64,000 bases of DNA from assembly GCF_000003815.2 (NCBI RefSeq), contig NC_049981.1, positions 20,764,505 through 20,828,504 of the forward strand, given 5' to 3'. The translations under genes and the position numbers were made by a program. The notes beneath the pieces are model-generated. The model ran no database searches, had not been told where the DNA came from, and saw only the letters and a list, made by a program, of their open reading frames with translations. Below are positions 1 to 11,192 of the stretch, piece by piece; positions within the stretch are counted from its first letter, which is position 1; each line of letters opens with the position of its first letter. This DNA is from Branchiostoma floridae (lineage: Eukaryota > Chordata > Leptocardii > Amphioxiformes > Branchiostomatidae).

Positions 1-3000
1 TGCAGTTTCAGCTCATGAGGGGGAGACTGCCTTCCTCTCAACCTCTGTAAGGTAGCGGGGTCTGATGTTGTGCTGATGATGAATCGCAGGTTGCTGGGAA
101 AAGTTGTTGGCAGCCACTCAAGGTACGTTGGTGATCCATGGTCTGATACCTAAGATATTGTGTACAAGTGAACATCACTTGATAAAAATGTGTATGGTTT
201 TTATATGATGTTTCTAATTATCATGAATGCCAGAGAAATAGTTATGTTAACGCTAGTTCACCTTTATCCGTGGGGTGACTTTTATTCGTTGTCTTTAAAA
301 ACAGCACATTTAGGAGTATTAGGTCTGCTGGCAGTGGTTTCAAATTTGCAATATTTTCAAAATGTTCTGATTTGAAACCACCGTCCGTCGACTTCATATC
401 CCTAAATATGTTTTTTCTCACAAACAACGAATATAGATTACCCTCGGATAAAGGTGAATCAGCGTTACAGGAAAGTCTGAATTTTGTTTCTACATGTATC
501 TGATAGATCACACCCTCCTCTTTTTCTTATTAGCAGGTTATTTTGAGAGAGGTTTTGTCATGTTTGTATGTCCAGGCAATGTCTGTTGGCAAGAACACAG
601 CCATGTCTATTTCACACATAACGTGCTCCACTCCCACATGCTATCCTCAGGTTCCTGATAATCAGTTATCACCAGTAACCATTCCCTGGAGGCCTGTGGA
701 ACAGATTTGGACCCAGACCAACCTTGGACCAAATATGAACATATGCCAGTACGAATAAACTGACAGGCATTGTTACTGTCAAAAAGGTACTGTTTTCAGA
801 CAGACTGAAAACAAAGTTGTTTTCTAAGAGGTTTACAAAGACTCTTCTTTTTGATAAGAAACATACCTGATTAAGACCGTCAATCAAGACGACCAGCCTG
901 TCCTCCCTGTTGGAGGTTTTTTCCAGGAGTAGGTGAAACAGATTCTGGAGCTGGACGTATGACATAGAGGAGATCCCCTCCACAGCCTCCCCTGGTACTG
1001 CAAGGATAAGTGATGGATTATTTTAGCTAAAGCCATATCAATGATTTTTTTCAAATCAATGATGTATCAACTATATAAGCTTTCAAGGTTCTGCTCATTT
1101 GTAGTACAACGTTTGTTTATTGCAATTGGTTGTTATGTGCAAAAACAATAAAAACAATGTCCCTAGACCATATTCTTAATCCAACTCTATCAGCATAGAA
1201 AGATGAAGTAATTCATGTAGGAAATGAGGGTAAGGATCATCAAGATTTAAGATTTAAACTTACAAACAATGTCAAGATTTTAGAAAATAAATAGGGGGGC
1301 ATAGATTGAATTTAGAAGCTATCTTCATATAGTTTGTAATCAATTCTGGTTTGGTGCAACCTTTCAGGACAATCACGTCAAGAATACCGTCTGCGAAATA
1401 TAACAAGAAGACAGGAACTTTCCATTTTGCCCTGTCCTTGGTGCTGAAGTTGTAAGCCATTGTATTCAGCTTTGTCAAGCTATGCCCTACCTTGGTCAAA
1501 CCTAGCAAATTCTTTAAGGCAATGGCTTGGGCCCAAATGTCATACACAAGATGAGAATGATGCTTTATTTGGATAAAGTTCTAATGCACGTCGGTGGAAA
1601 ACTTGTGAGACATTTGAGGATGATTCTAAATGTACTTCACACCAACTGCTGCTGAGTACAAAAAGTCTTGCTAACAATAACTGAAATGGTAGTAAGCAGT
1701 TAACCATACAAATGGTCTAATCATTAACTCAACGTAGCATTAGAAGATGCATTATTTCAGAAGGAAAACCTAAAAGGAGACAGAAGCTTTTGGCTCTGTC
1801 CTTGGTACTGAATTGGTAGTCCTATTGTTATTGGGTGGTAATACTACTATCTCTTCACAATCTGTGAGGAGCTTACAATTGTCTGGGCTAAATTCCAAGA
1901 GCCTGTACATACACAGGATCTATATCTAACATCCTACCCAAGGGACACCCTATTAATTGCACCACACAATCCCACTGTGGATATGAACTGACTTGTTTAG
2001 TCAGTTAGAAACATCGTGCTAACTAACTAGCTATCATAATTGGCATATGATCATAGGTGTGAAAGCAGCAAAGTCCAATTCCCTCACCTTGATTAGCCAT
2101 GTGACCACAGAGCCTTTGCAGGATGTTAACAGGATCAATGGACTCGGGGCAACAGCCCACAAAATGATACAGGAAGTTGTCTGTTTTCTGTGGACAGAAA
2201 TGGCATCAACAACTCATGCATGAGACTGCTAAAAGGGATCTTAATACAACAGTAACTGTCAGACTGATTACACAATAAACCTTTCTATAGCCATAGTGAT
2301 GCACGGTGTCCACAGACATGTATGTATGCACACAGACACATGTACCTATATATACACACACACATACATGAAAAAGAAAACTGCCCAAAACATAACCTTC
2401 TTGGCAAATGTAATAAAGGCACACTTGATATATAACATAACAATACACATACCTGTCTTATCTCTGTTGCACATTTGGACATGAAGAATGACTTCCCTGT
2501 TCCAGAGTCCCCCAACACGACCAACATTGTACGGTCTGCAGGCTCTCCTGACGTCTGTGGGGCTTTGGTAATATCACTTGTGGCAAAGTCCAGGACTTTC
2601 TGTATCTCCGCATCACGACCAGTCAAGAAACGGCCCTTTTCTTCAATGAAGGCAATGTGTGGTAGGATGGCTGAAAACAGATCCACAGTCATTAAGCTCT
2701 GAGCACTGGAATCATTCAGGTATTCATTACTTCTATAGTCATAGCCTACTCCAAAAGTCCTGACAACACCCTAAATTCTGACATGAAGTTTGTTCTCTGA
2801 AGACTACGTATATAACGTTATGTATCTTGGATATCTCACCTATAATATCTCATCATGACAAATGGTATGAAAATTGAAGATTGGACAGAGAGACTTGGTG
2901 GGTATATTGTGTTAAGTTACCCCAAGTGTACAATATATATAATATCGAACCCAAACCTATCGGTTCTCGGAGCCCAACACTCCAACTGTTACACCTCACT

Positions 3001-6000
3001 GACACTGCTATCGTAATCTTTCTTCAATGTTGCTCGCTGCTTGTCTTAAAACACCACATGCTTGCCTCGTCTGACATTTTTGTAGCAAAAAAAAGGTCAT
3101 TCCTTATGTAGAAGAGATTTCAAAATATTTCACCTTGACTGTCTGAAGGCAGCTCTCCTCTGGACTCGGGGTATCTATTACCAATGGCAGTTTTCAGGAA
3201 CTTCACTGCTCGCTTGCAGAATTCTTCTAGACCCGAAAGCTGCACCTGAAAGATAGGAAATTCCAGATAAAGATTTATATCAGGTTACACTTGAGCATCT
3301 TGGAAGCAAACTATTGGCATAATGATGTTAACTGTAGTGTCAGAAGTCAGTGAGTTCCACACCAAACAGTTACAATAGACAAAATTAGACAGAAATGACA
3401 AAGATTACATTTTTGGTGCCATTTGTGTTGGAAAGCATCACTCAAGAAGGTGTGGATTCATGATATATTTTGATAAGTGAGTATATGGATTGGGAAAACA
3501 AAGTTGACTTTGACAATGGGCATTCTAGTGGCTTTCTACTGTACAGAACTGCAGTCCAACATATCTTTACAATTTCAACATGCTAATTTTCAAGTTGTGT
3601 GGTGTAGGTTCAAGTAGTGTAGGTTAGGACAACCTACCATTTTTTATTTCATTTTATCAACTGAAAGGGCTGATTTTGTCTGAGATAAGGAGAGTAACTC
3701 AAGAAGGAGTACCCAAATTGTCATGATAGCTCGAGTGATGATTCACATAATTGGATGTAAATTATACAAATCGGTAGCTACTTTTATGTGTGCTGAAAAA
3801 TTTGGTGTCATGATACTGAGATGGACATTTTAAGGATGGTCACCTTGTCTCCTGCCTCTCCATCATAACTGCTGGTGTAGTCAAACACCTGGTCAGGAAA
3901 CCTTGCCTTCAGACGAGACTTCAGTTCCTGAAACAGTCACATTTGGCTGAGCATGACTGTTGTAACATTTGCTGTACATTGTTCCCTGCACACAGCAAAA
4001 ATATTGCTAAGAAGATGAAGTGAATATCATATACAAATACAATCAAGTACAGTTCAGTTCAGTTCATCCTCATATGAGGTGCCATTAAGTAAAATTCTCA
4101 TCTTAATAGCTACAAACTGGGTAGGGGCCAGTAGTAATGTTATTTGGATCTATTCAAAACACACATCAATATTCATCCTGGTCATTTTGAATGGATACAC
4201 AAAATGAATGTTTTGCATTTTGTTTTAAGTACATTTTAACAGTTTTGATAAAGTGGTGATACCACAAGGAATCATAGTGGTTCACACAGCTTTAAATGGA
4301 CCGCTATCCAACAAAAATGTTGTTTAAAGGCACCATGAAAAAATCAAACTGACTAAATCAACAGTTTAGATTGTCATGAATAAAGTCCTCACATTTTGTG
4401 TTTGGTAACTTTGTTACTTGAAACTCTCAGTCACTTTCACATAAACAATTGAAGGTCACATCAAAGGTTTCACATGAAAATCCCGTGCATTTAGCCTCTG
4501 GCAGCCAATTTGTGTGCTGATCACATTTTCTGCCACTTCTGTCTAAATCACACTCTGGTAATTATACTGAAGTTTGCTGTGAGACCTCACGTGCTGCGGC
4601 AAAATAACAAGCACAGCGTCCCACTTATAGTGACTTACTCGCAAGCCACATCATATTCATCTTTATATCTATAAGGTACATATCGCAATAGAGTTGAGGC
4701 TATCCATCAATATTGAAATAAGACAAAATGTTAACTTTGAATTCTACTTGTATCACTTAGTCCTCCACTACATTACATATAAAACACCTGCCATACAATA
4801 TTGTAATGTTATCAATAACAGATAGCAAAATTAGTATTATAATGATATTGTTAATTAGCAAATATTGTAACTCAGCTACGGATTTTAAGTAGAAACATTT
4901 ACTTGTTTTTTAAGTTATCATTCTGATATGTACAAAAAGATTAATATTAGGAGCTACCTTTTGTTGCTGAGTATTAAGTTCCGCCGTATCCACAAAGTTG
5001 GCGAGCTGGTCCTGAGGTAAGTCCTTCAGGAAGTCAGGATCCCTGAGGAAGAACGCGGCGTTGGGGTTGTTGGAGCGAACAGCACCTCGGACTATCTCCA
5101 TGTGGGTGATTGACAGGTGGTCCACCCAGCTGTACTTTTCCCTGATCTCCTCCGAGACGTCCTGGATGGAGGGGATCCAGCCGTACCTGGGAACACGGAC
5201 AATCACACGGCATCAATTTGTCATCAAATGTATTGATGATATGTACACTGTTTACTTACCTGTTGACAAACATATCAGTCCATGGCTTATTTTCCACCGC
5301 ATAACTACGAGCAGTTAAAGCATAGCCAAAAATCTAGTGCAATTAGAGGAACTCCATCTGACGACAGTTCACGTTAGATAACTTGACCATAAGGTTATGA
5401 ATGCCTGCTCCACTCACTTTGTTCAATAATTGTTACCTCCTGAAAAACTGAGGTATTGTTTTTGGTGTGTGTGCAAACCAGTAGACTTGCCATACTTGAA
5501 CGAGCGGCTGTCTATCACTGTTTTGTGTCTGTCATCTGTCTGTTGTATTTTTGTGGTCAGCATGAAATTAGAACCTTTGGACAGCGGTAATGATATTTGG
5601 TATGTGGATAGGGGTTCTGAAGACGATTAAGTCAAAATCTATTTTGGCTCACCTGGTGTGTGACATTGGTACTGCAGCAGAACTTCCATTTTTTGTATCT
5701 TTTGTCTTTGAAATGCTATGGTCTTTATGTTTTTGTGGTAGGTAGTTTTTGAAATTGGTGTAAGGACATGATGTAGGTGTGGACCCCAGCAGCTTGATTT
5801 TATAAGTACCCACCTTTCTCCCAGCATTGCCAAGAAGAAGGGCTGCCCATCTGTCTCCTTGAGACACCTGTCCAGCTCCTCCAGACAGATGCTGATGGTN
5901 NNNNNNNNNNNNNNNNNNNNNNNNNNNNNNNNNNNNNNNNNNNNNNNNNNNNNNNNNNNNNNNNNNNNNNNNNNNNNNNNNNNNNNNNNNNNNNNNNNNA

Positions 6001-7245
6001 GCAATGTCATGAGTCATCAGTTATATGATTAAGATCAAGTATTCTGATCAAATTCCCATGTTATGATGAATAACAGGTTGATCAGTTTGTTTTTAATGTC
6101 AGGAAGCTCCATTTTTGCTTGTTTGTGAATACGTAGGTAGCAAGGACAGTACTCTTTTGAACATCATGAGGTTACTTATCAGACATGACCTCAGCACTTA
6201 TAATCTCCACATTGATGAAACAGTCAATGAAGATTAATTTCCACATTAAAGTTTGTATTTATATAAATACATAGTGTCACCTTTTTGACCAGTGCCTCCC
6301 TTTCCATATGGAAGTCAGTAAATGTGGACGACACGAACACTCGCACGACCTGCCAGCCTCCGAGCGCTCTGGAAGTTTCCTTGCCCTCTGCCTTGGTACA
6401 TGTCCAACACTGCTTGTCTATTTCTTTCCAGCATTCTTCAACTGTTGTCTCCGGGTCCAGATTTTTCTCCCCATCCTTCCAAGTATGTGCACTGGTACAG
6501 CCATGATGGGCTGGTGTTTGGTTTTTATTATCTTGTGACCCTATATTTGGATGGATAATAGAACAAACTTTACAATACTATGGATATACTTAACTACTGT
6601 AAAAAAAAAGCACCAAATGCAATTTTCTTTTACAAATAACAGCAGTCAGAATTGGTCAAGCCTAAAGGGTCAGTATCTCACTGGACTGCAGTTAAAGATC
6701 TGTTTTCTTAAATGAAATTTGTTGAATGCTCTGTCAAATGGCACAGCCACAGTGACAGCTCCAACATAACACACTGCTAAGTACATGAAATGCCCTGTAA
6801 TATTGAATTAACTTTAACAAAGACTCACAGCATGTACACTAGATTATTCATGTCACTGGCTGTTACAGGACAATGAACTGCAAGGAATAATGCTGCATGA
6901 AATATTTATAGATGTGATTGATTTTAGAGAACAATAATCTTGTACAAAATTGCTGGCAAAAAGCTAGCTTGTAGAAAGGACTGTTGCGGGTTAGTGTGAT
7001 TCCTTTGATATGACATGAATGTTCAAGCTAAATGTATCTTTTTTTAGAAGTACTGATGAACTGAATGACAAATGTAAACAATTCAAATTGCTAAAGGGAA
7101 AATATCTTCAAGTTATTGACAATTAGAGGATCTTACCTTGTTTTGTCTTGGGTGTGGCTTCAGGTTCTTGTTTGCCATTATCAGTGCCTGGGTGTGGGCT
7201 GATAGTACTGGTGACAACAGTCGACTTCGATGTGGAACATCCCAT
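1..7245 (-). CDS. DUF4062-NACHT ATPase (nephrocystin-3 / TPR-repeat STAND type), 5' part, 3' end beyond the window
   Basis: Hand-built exons on the minus strand, in gene order: 7245-7137 (start ATG), 6540-6281, one exon mostly inside the N gap and visible at 5899-5814, then 5186-4958, 3927-3844, 3245-3134, 2670-2453, 2187-2088, 991-867 and 149-1. Every join uses GT-AG sites and keeps phase. The protein starts MGCSTSKS, a predicted N-myristoylation site (Gly2) with a palmitoylatable Cys3. After a low-complexity linker comes DUF4062: RVFVSSTFTDFHMERE near residues 103-118, then a Leu-Gly-Glu-Arg-Tyr-Gly-Trp motif across the 5814/5186 junction. A NACHT/STAND ATPase follows, with Walker A GDSGTGKS in exon 2670-2453, Walker B LVVLIDGLNQ in exon 991-867, and the sensor-side RFIISTTSD in exon 149-1. 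This domain order is known from nephrocystin-3, TTC41 and the TPR-repeat proteins annotated in invertebrates. C-terminal repeats, probably TPR, would lie past the left edge and are not seen. Substrate and role are not readable from sequence. Confidence 0.9.
255..468. mobile_element. MITE, family with TTCACCTTTATCC ends (copy 1)
   Basis: Terminal inverted repeats: GCTAGTTCACCTTTATCC on the left and GGATAAAGGTGAATCAGC on the right. The inverted similarity runs on through ATTCGTTGT / ACAACGAAT. About 210 bp long, inside the intergenic or intronic left end of the window. The internal sequence matches the copy at 19898-20078 in opposite orientation; both share a segment reading TCGAC..GA(C)GTTGG(G)TTCAAA and GAAAATATTGCAA. 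No transposase, so non-autonomous. Confidence 0.8.
2336..2372. repeat. CA-rich microsatellite
   Basis: Short imperfect (CA)n and (TACA)n run within an intron of the DUF4062-NACHT gene (ACACACACATACATG). Confidence 0.7.
5425..5670 (+). repeat. Dispersed repeat of the TTACCTCC family (copy 1)
   Basis: Starts TTGTTACCTCCTGAAAAACT, followed by a GT-rich stretch, then GGTCAGCATGA, AGAACC, GATATTTGGTATGTGGATAG and a distal GGTACTGCAGCAGAAC. The same order of blocks recurs at 24950-25130, 46300-46560 and, reversed, at 17955-18160, 19040-19210 and 45725-45910. Sits in an intron of the DUF4062-NACHT gene. Confidence 0.75.
5900..5999. other. Assembly gap, 100 N
   Basis: A run of exactly 100 N, the usual placeholder for a gap of unknown size. 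It cuts the third coding exon of the DUF4062-NACHT gene. The exon is readable up to 5899, and the bases just beyond 6000 do not continue its frame. About 30-50 residues of DUF4062 are probably missing; that estimate comes from the usual domain spacing. Confidence 0.95.
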
Positions 7246-7261
7246 CTCTTAAAGGCACTTA

Positions 7262-8230
7262 CTATCAATTGTGAAAACAGCAAAAATCATGTAGATATAG
7301 CAAAAAAAAAAAAAAATTTCTGAGATTCAATGCCCCAACAAATACTAGCTGCAAAACACAACTGTAACATTAACGTTAACACAACTCTAACAGCTAACAT
7401 TGTATTGACATTGGCTGCCATGGTTTACCAGCAGAGATTTTGTAGCAACCCCAATGGAGCAGCACTGGCAAAGTGACCTGGTCTTATTACCCATGGTCAT
7501 TTATGAGATGATTAGCTGAACCCATATATTAGTTAGTAGTTAGTAGTTGTAGAACCTATATTTTAGACAAATAGATGTTTTCAGTCACAATATGTACTTT
7601 ATGACAACAGTAACTTTAGATTGTCTCAGTGCTTAAAATACCCATGATATGGCAAGAATGTACCGTAGATTTGTGCCCACCTTTTGATGACTTGTAAACT
7701 TGACCTTTTCTTTCAAATCAGCCCCTAGCCTGTCCATGTTGAACTTGAAATGTCACCAGTAGATACACAGGTGTGCATGGTGCTGTAGTGGCTAATTTAA
7801 AACCTAAAATTTAATTGGAAAATGGAGCTGCTATTCAACAACGCTGAAGAAGTAGTGCCATACATACGTTAATATCTAGGTCATTCCGTCTTATAAAGTT
7901 ACAGTTACCATATTTAGCCATTTAGATATGGTAACGTTACTAGTTGTACGTCCATGTCCAAGACTTTGAATTAACTAACGTACGTAACGTTACATGGCTT
8001 ATAACAGGAAGAAAATGTTGTTGCACTGTATATACGACTAAGAAACGATCAGTACTACAAAGAGCACTAACTGAAGCTATTTAACACAGTAGGTTACCTG
8101 TCTCGCGATATGATAGCCTACCTGGTATCTTACCCATCCCCATGGGCCTCAAGGTATGAAACACCCCGTGTACAATAACAAAAGATAATGGCGGCCTGTT
8201 TTGTTTTTGCCTTGGTGACGTGGCCCCGGC
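7262..8230 (-). promoter_or_regulatory. Probable 5' region of the DUF4062-NACHT gene, with a possible untranslated first exon near 8134
   Basis: Read on the minus strand, a plausible splice acceptor (TTTTCACAATTGATAG) ends at 7262, just before the start codon exon. A good donor (GATGG|GTAAGATACC) lies at 8134. Upstream of that donor, at 8183-8196, the plus strand reads AAGATAATGGCGGC, close to a YY1-type promoter site. This would give an untranslated first exon ending at 8134 and an intron of about 0.9 kb. No TATA box was seen. This is inference from splice-site shape only. Confidence 0.25.
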
Positions 8231-10780
8231 CTATCCCATGTCTTTGTTTGTTACATGTCACAGGTCAAGCTTATGGTGGCTGCACATACACAAAGACTAG
8301 GGTTTGCTGAGGGGTATTTGTTCTCTAATCCAGGTGACTGTCTGCCAAACAGCAAGCTATGACGTATTTGTTATTGCCGGTGTGAGCCCAGGTTGCCTAG
8401 ATACCGGACAGGTGTACTACGAGGTAGCATGATCAGTAAGACAATGCGATGGAGACACATTGTATGATAGCTGCGTGTGTGCTTTTTAAGCTGTGGTTGG
8501 TGGGAACAGTTGTGACCATCTGATCATATGGTATATTTTTATTACCTCCTGAAAAATGGACGTGTCTGTACGTGTATGGTTGTGTTCTGCGGTCAGAGCC
8601 GGAGGGAAGAATGCCGGGCATGTGGCAAAGGTCACAATCTTCCCTACCAAAATCTGCTTGCGGAGTTAGCGGGAATATTGCAAACTGCACTTGTCTTACT
8701 GCTCTGTTGCTATTGTTGCTCCCTGTCTGCGCTTAGAGCAAGGCGTGGGCGTGGCTAGATGCCCTAGGCTTGGCAAGCAAGGTGCATGCGTCTGGGTTAC
8801 TCAACAAAAGTCTTAGTAGGGTCACAGCAAGTAAATTTTAACTGGTAGTCCAGCCTGTAGCTGCGGGTGCCAATGCGAATCGATTTCTCATTTCCTACTT
8901 CACTGCCCATTACATAATAATCCTCGTCACACTCTCTTCGGCAAACTTTCCAGGATCGTAGGACATCTTTTCGATATTTTCTCTCTTTCTGATGATGAAA
9001 TCAAACATTTACTACTTTTTGGTACTTCCCTTTGCAACTATTCCACAAACTGTTTGATTATGTCTTCAACCCAGAACTACATTGTGCAAACTGGCCGTTT
9101 CTAACCATGTTTTTTTGTTCCGTGTCCTACCAAAATCTCCGGGGGTGGGGGGTACCAGGACTTGCGCTTCTACCAGTCAATACATTAGTATTCCATTTGT
9201 ACAGACTTACTGCATCTTGTCAATCATATGTTATTCTTATTTTCCTTTAATAGCGGCACCGATATAAGTTGTTTTAACTTGAGTGGGCCGCTACTTGTCT
9301 GTTATTTTGCCTTTATGTGTTCAATAAAAAAAAAAATGGATGGCATGCCATGTAGAGTTAAAAAATAACGCGAAAAAACAAGTTTGGTGAAAAAAACAAG
9401 ATGGCTAAATTTTCAAAATAGACAGCATAAATGTCGTAACAAGATTTCAAGTGACAAAAAACGTGGTATCACAACTAACAAGGCATTCACTCCTGTATTT
9501 AAGAAGTGAACTACTGTAGTAAAAGTGATACTAGTGAGGTACGCTGGTATTAATTGCCAAGCTGTCATCTACATTAATGGTTTCCATACTGGTGGCACAT
9601 TATCAACCATCCAACAAGTTTCACTTCTGCAACTATAGTCATGGCTACCTTCCTAGTGCCGCGGCATTTTGGCTCATTCCTTCTCGTGTGAAGGTCCATT
9701 TGGAATTCCCACCCGAATGGCCCCGAATGTGGTACGAATTTTGCAAATACTTCATCCCGGCTGGTTCTGCTTGATTCCTGCTAATTAGGTTTCAGTGTGA
9801 AGGCCCTAGAGTTAAAGTTGGCCCTCGAATTTAATATTTAAATGTTTGGAGTGATGTGGTATAAGGCCTTAGAAAACTAATGTTGCATTTAGGTCGGTCC
9901 ATTATGGAATTTGACTTTCGCTTAATATCCATCACCTAACGTTGCCCACCTAACTGACATCATGAATATCCACTCACAGCCCGACCAGTTATGCTATCAA
10001 CAGACACACAGGCGGCGCCGAGAACACAACCTTCTTGCTGTGTGTGTTTGTGTGCGCGTATGTGAGGAAAGAGAAAAAGACTGAGTGAGGGAGGGAGAAT
10101 TATGTTTTCGAAAGAAAGAATCAGTACTATGGACAGGTCCCAACGAATGTGTAGTATGGACATCAGAACTACCGACATGCCATGCGGAGTAAAGCTTTAA
10201 ATCAGTCCGTCTCGTATAGAAGTGTTTCTTCTCCCCATTGCGGATGACGCCACGCTTTGTAAAGAACACAGTGAGGGCTTTTTCTAAATCTATACCTTAC
10301 ACGAGCTTTCTGCTCACGTGGCATGCACGGCTCTCAATTGACCTGCTTGCGTGAATATGTAAGTCTCTTTGTGTGAGACTGCATGAGATACTAGCTCCGC
10401 ATAGAGCGATACTAATTAGATTGCCTTAAGCAATGCCTCTAGAAACGGGCAACATTTTAATGTAGATTTGAAACCACGTCGATGAAAGAAGTTCTGAGAA
10501 AAGGCAACTACTTTTATCTTGTTAATAGATTAAGCACTGTCGCACAATCAGACACGCTAATATGGACGGTTTCTATTATATTCTGTTAGGGGTCCCGACT
10601 GTGCTTTGAAAACAAAGATTTCTTCGATAATATATTTATTACATCTTCTGAAATTTGGCACTATCTTATTTAATGAATAGATGATATGAAACTGTTTCCA
10701 TGCCTTTTCAAGGAATGAAGACTGACAAGTGTGAATACTGTCACGACATTGGTTTATTGGATTTTAATATTTTCTAATAA
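7270..10780. other. Intergenic DNA between the DUF4062-NACHT gene and the first receptor
   Basis: No coding exon could be supported on either strand. Open frames here are short and have no recognisable domain. Visible content is a truncated head of the TTACCTCC dispersed repeat near 8543-8590, a poly-A/poly-T patch near 7301-7315, and a GT/CA-rich stretch near 10030-10065. The first part probably holds the promoter of the DUF4062-NACHT gene. Confidence 0.5.
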
Positions 10781-10781
10781 C

Positions 10782-10862
10782 AATGAAAATATCCATATGC
10801 ACTAACGTTACACACATAATAACAATGAAAATATCCATATGCACTAACGTTACACACATAAT
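10782..10862. repeat. Perfect tandem duplication of about 40 bp beside a gap
   Basis: The unit containing AACAATGAAAATATCCATAT and then GCACTAACGTTACACACATA occurs twice, back to back, with no mismatch. It lies 40 bp from the N run at 10900. Confidence 0.9.
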
Positions 10863-10899
10863 ACTAGCATTATTTACGTATGAACATCGATTTAGTTTT

Positions 10900-11095
10900 N
10901 NNNNNNNNNNNNNNNNNNNNNNNNNNNNNNNNNNNNNNNNNNNNNNNNNNNNNNNNNNNNNNNNNNNNNNNNNNNNNNNNNNNNNNNNNNNNNNNNNNNN
11001 NNNNNNNNNNNNNNNNNNNNNNNNNNNNNNNNNNNNNNNNNNNNNNNNNNNNNNNNNNNNNNNNNNNNNNNNNNNNNNNNNNNNNNNNNNNNNNN
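10900..11095. other. Assembly gap, 196 N
   Basis: Run of 196 N, just downstream of the last exon of the minus-strand receptor. The perfect tandem duplication beside it suggests a repeat that was hard to assemble. Reading frames that cross it are artefacts. Confidence 0.95.
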
Positions 11096-11192
11096 CTTCT
11101 TTTTGTGGGTTAGGGATATTAACAGAATAATCAATAGCGAGTATTCCCGTATCAGCACCCTTTTCTTGACGTAAAGAGATCAATGGGGTAAT

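Noticed and set aside
1272-1547. 91-aa minus-strand frame inside an intron of the DUF4062-NACHT gene
   Set aside because: The exons at 2187-2088 and 991-867 join in phase without it, and it shows no NACHT motif.
10764-11183. Frames spanning the 196-N gap
   Set aside because: Artefact of reading through N; the remaining residues are the translated tandem duplication.
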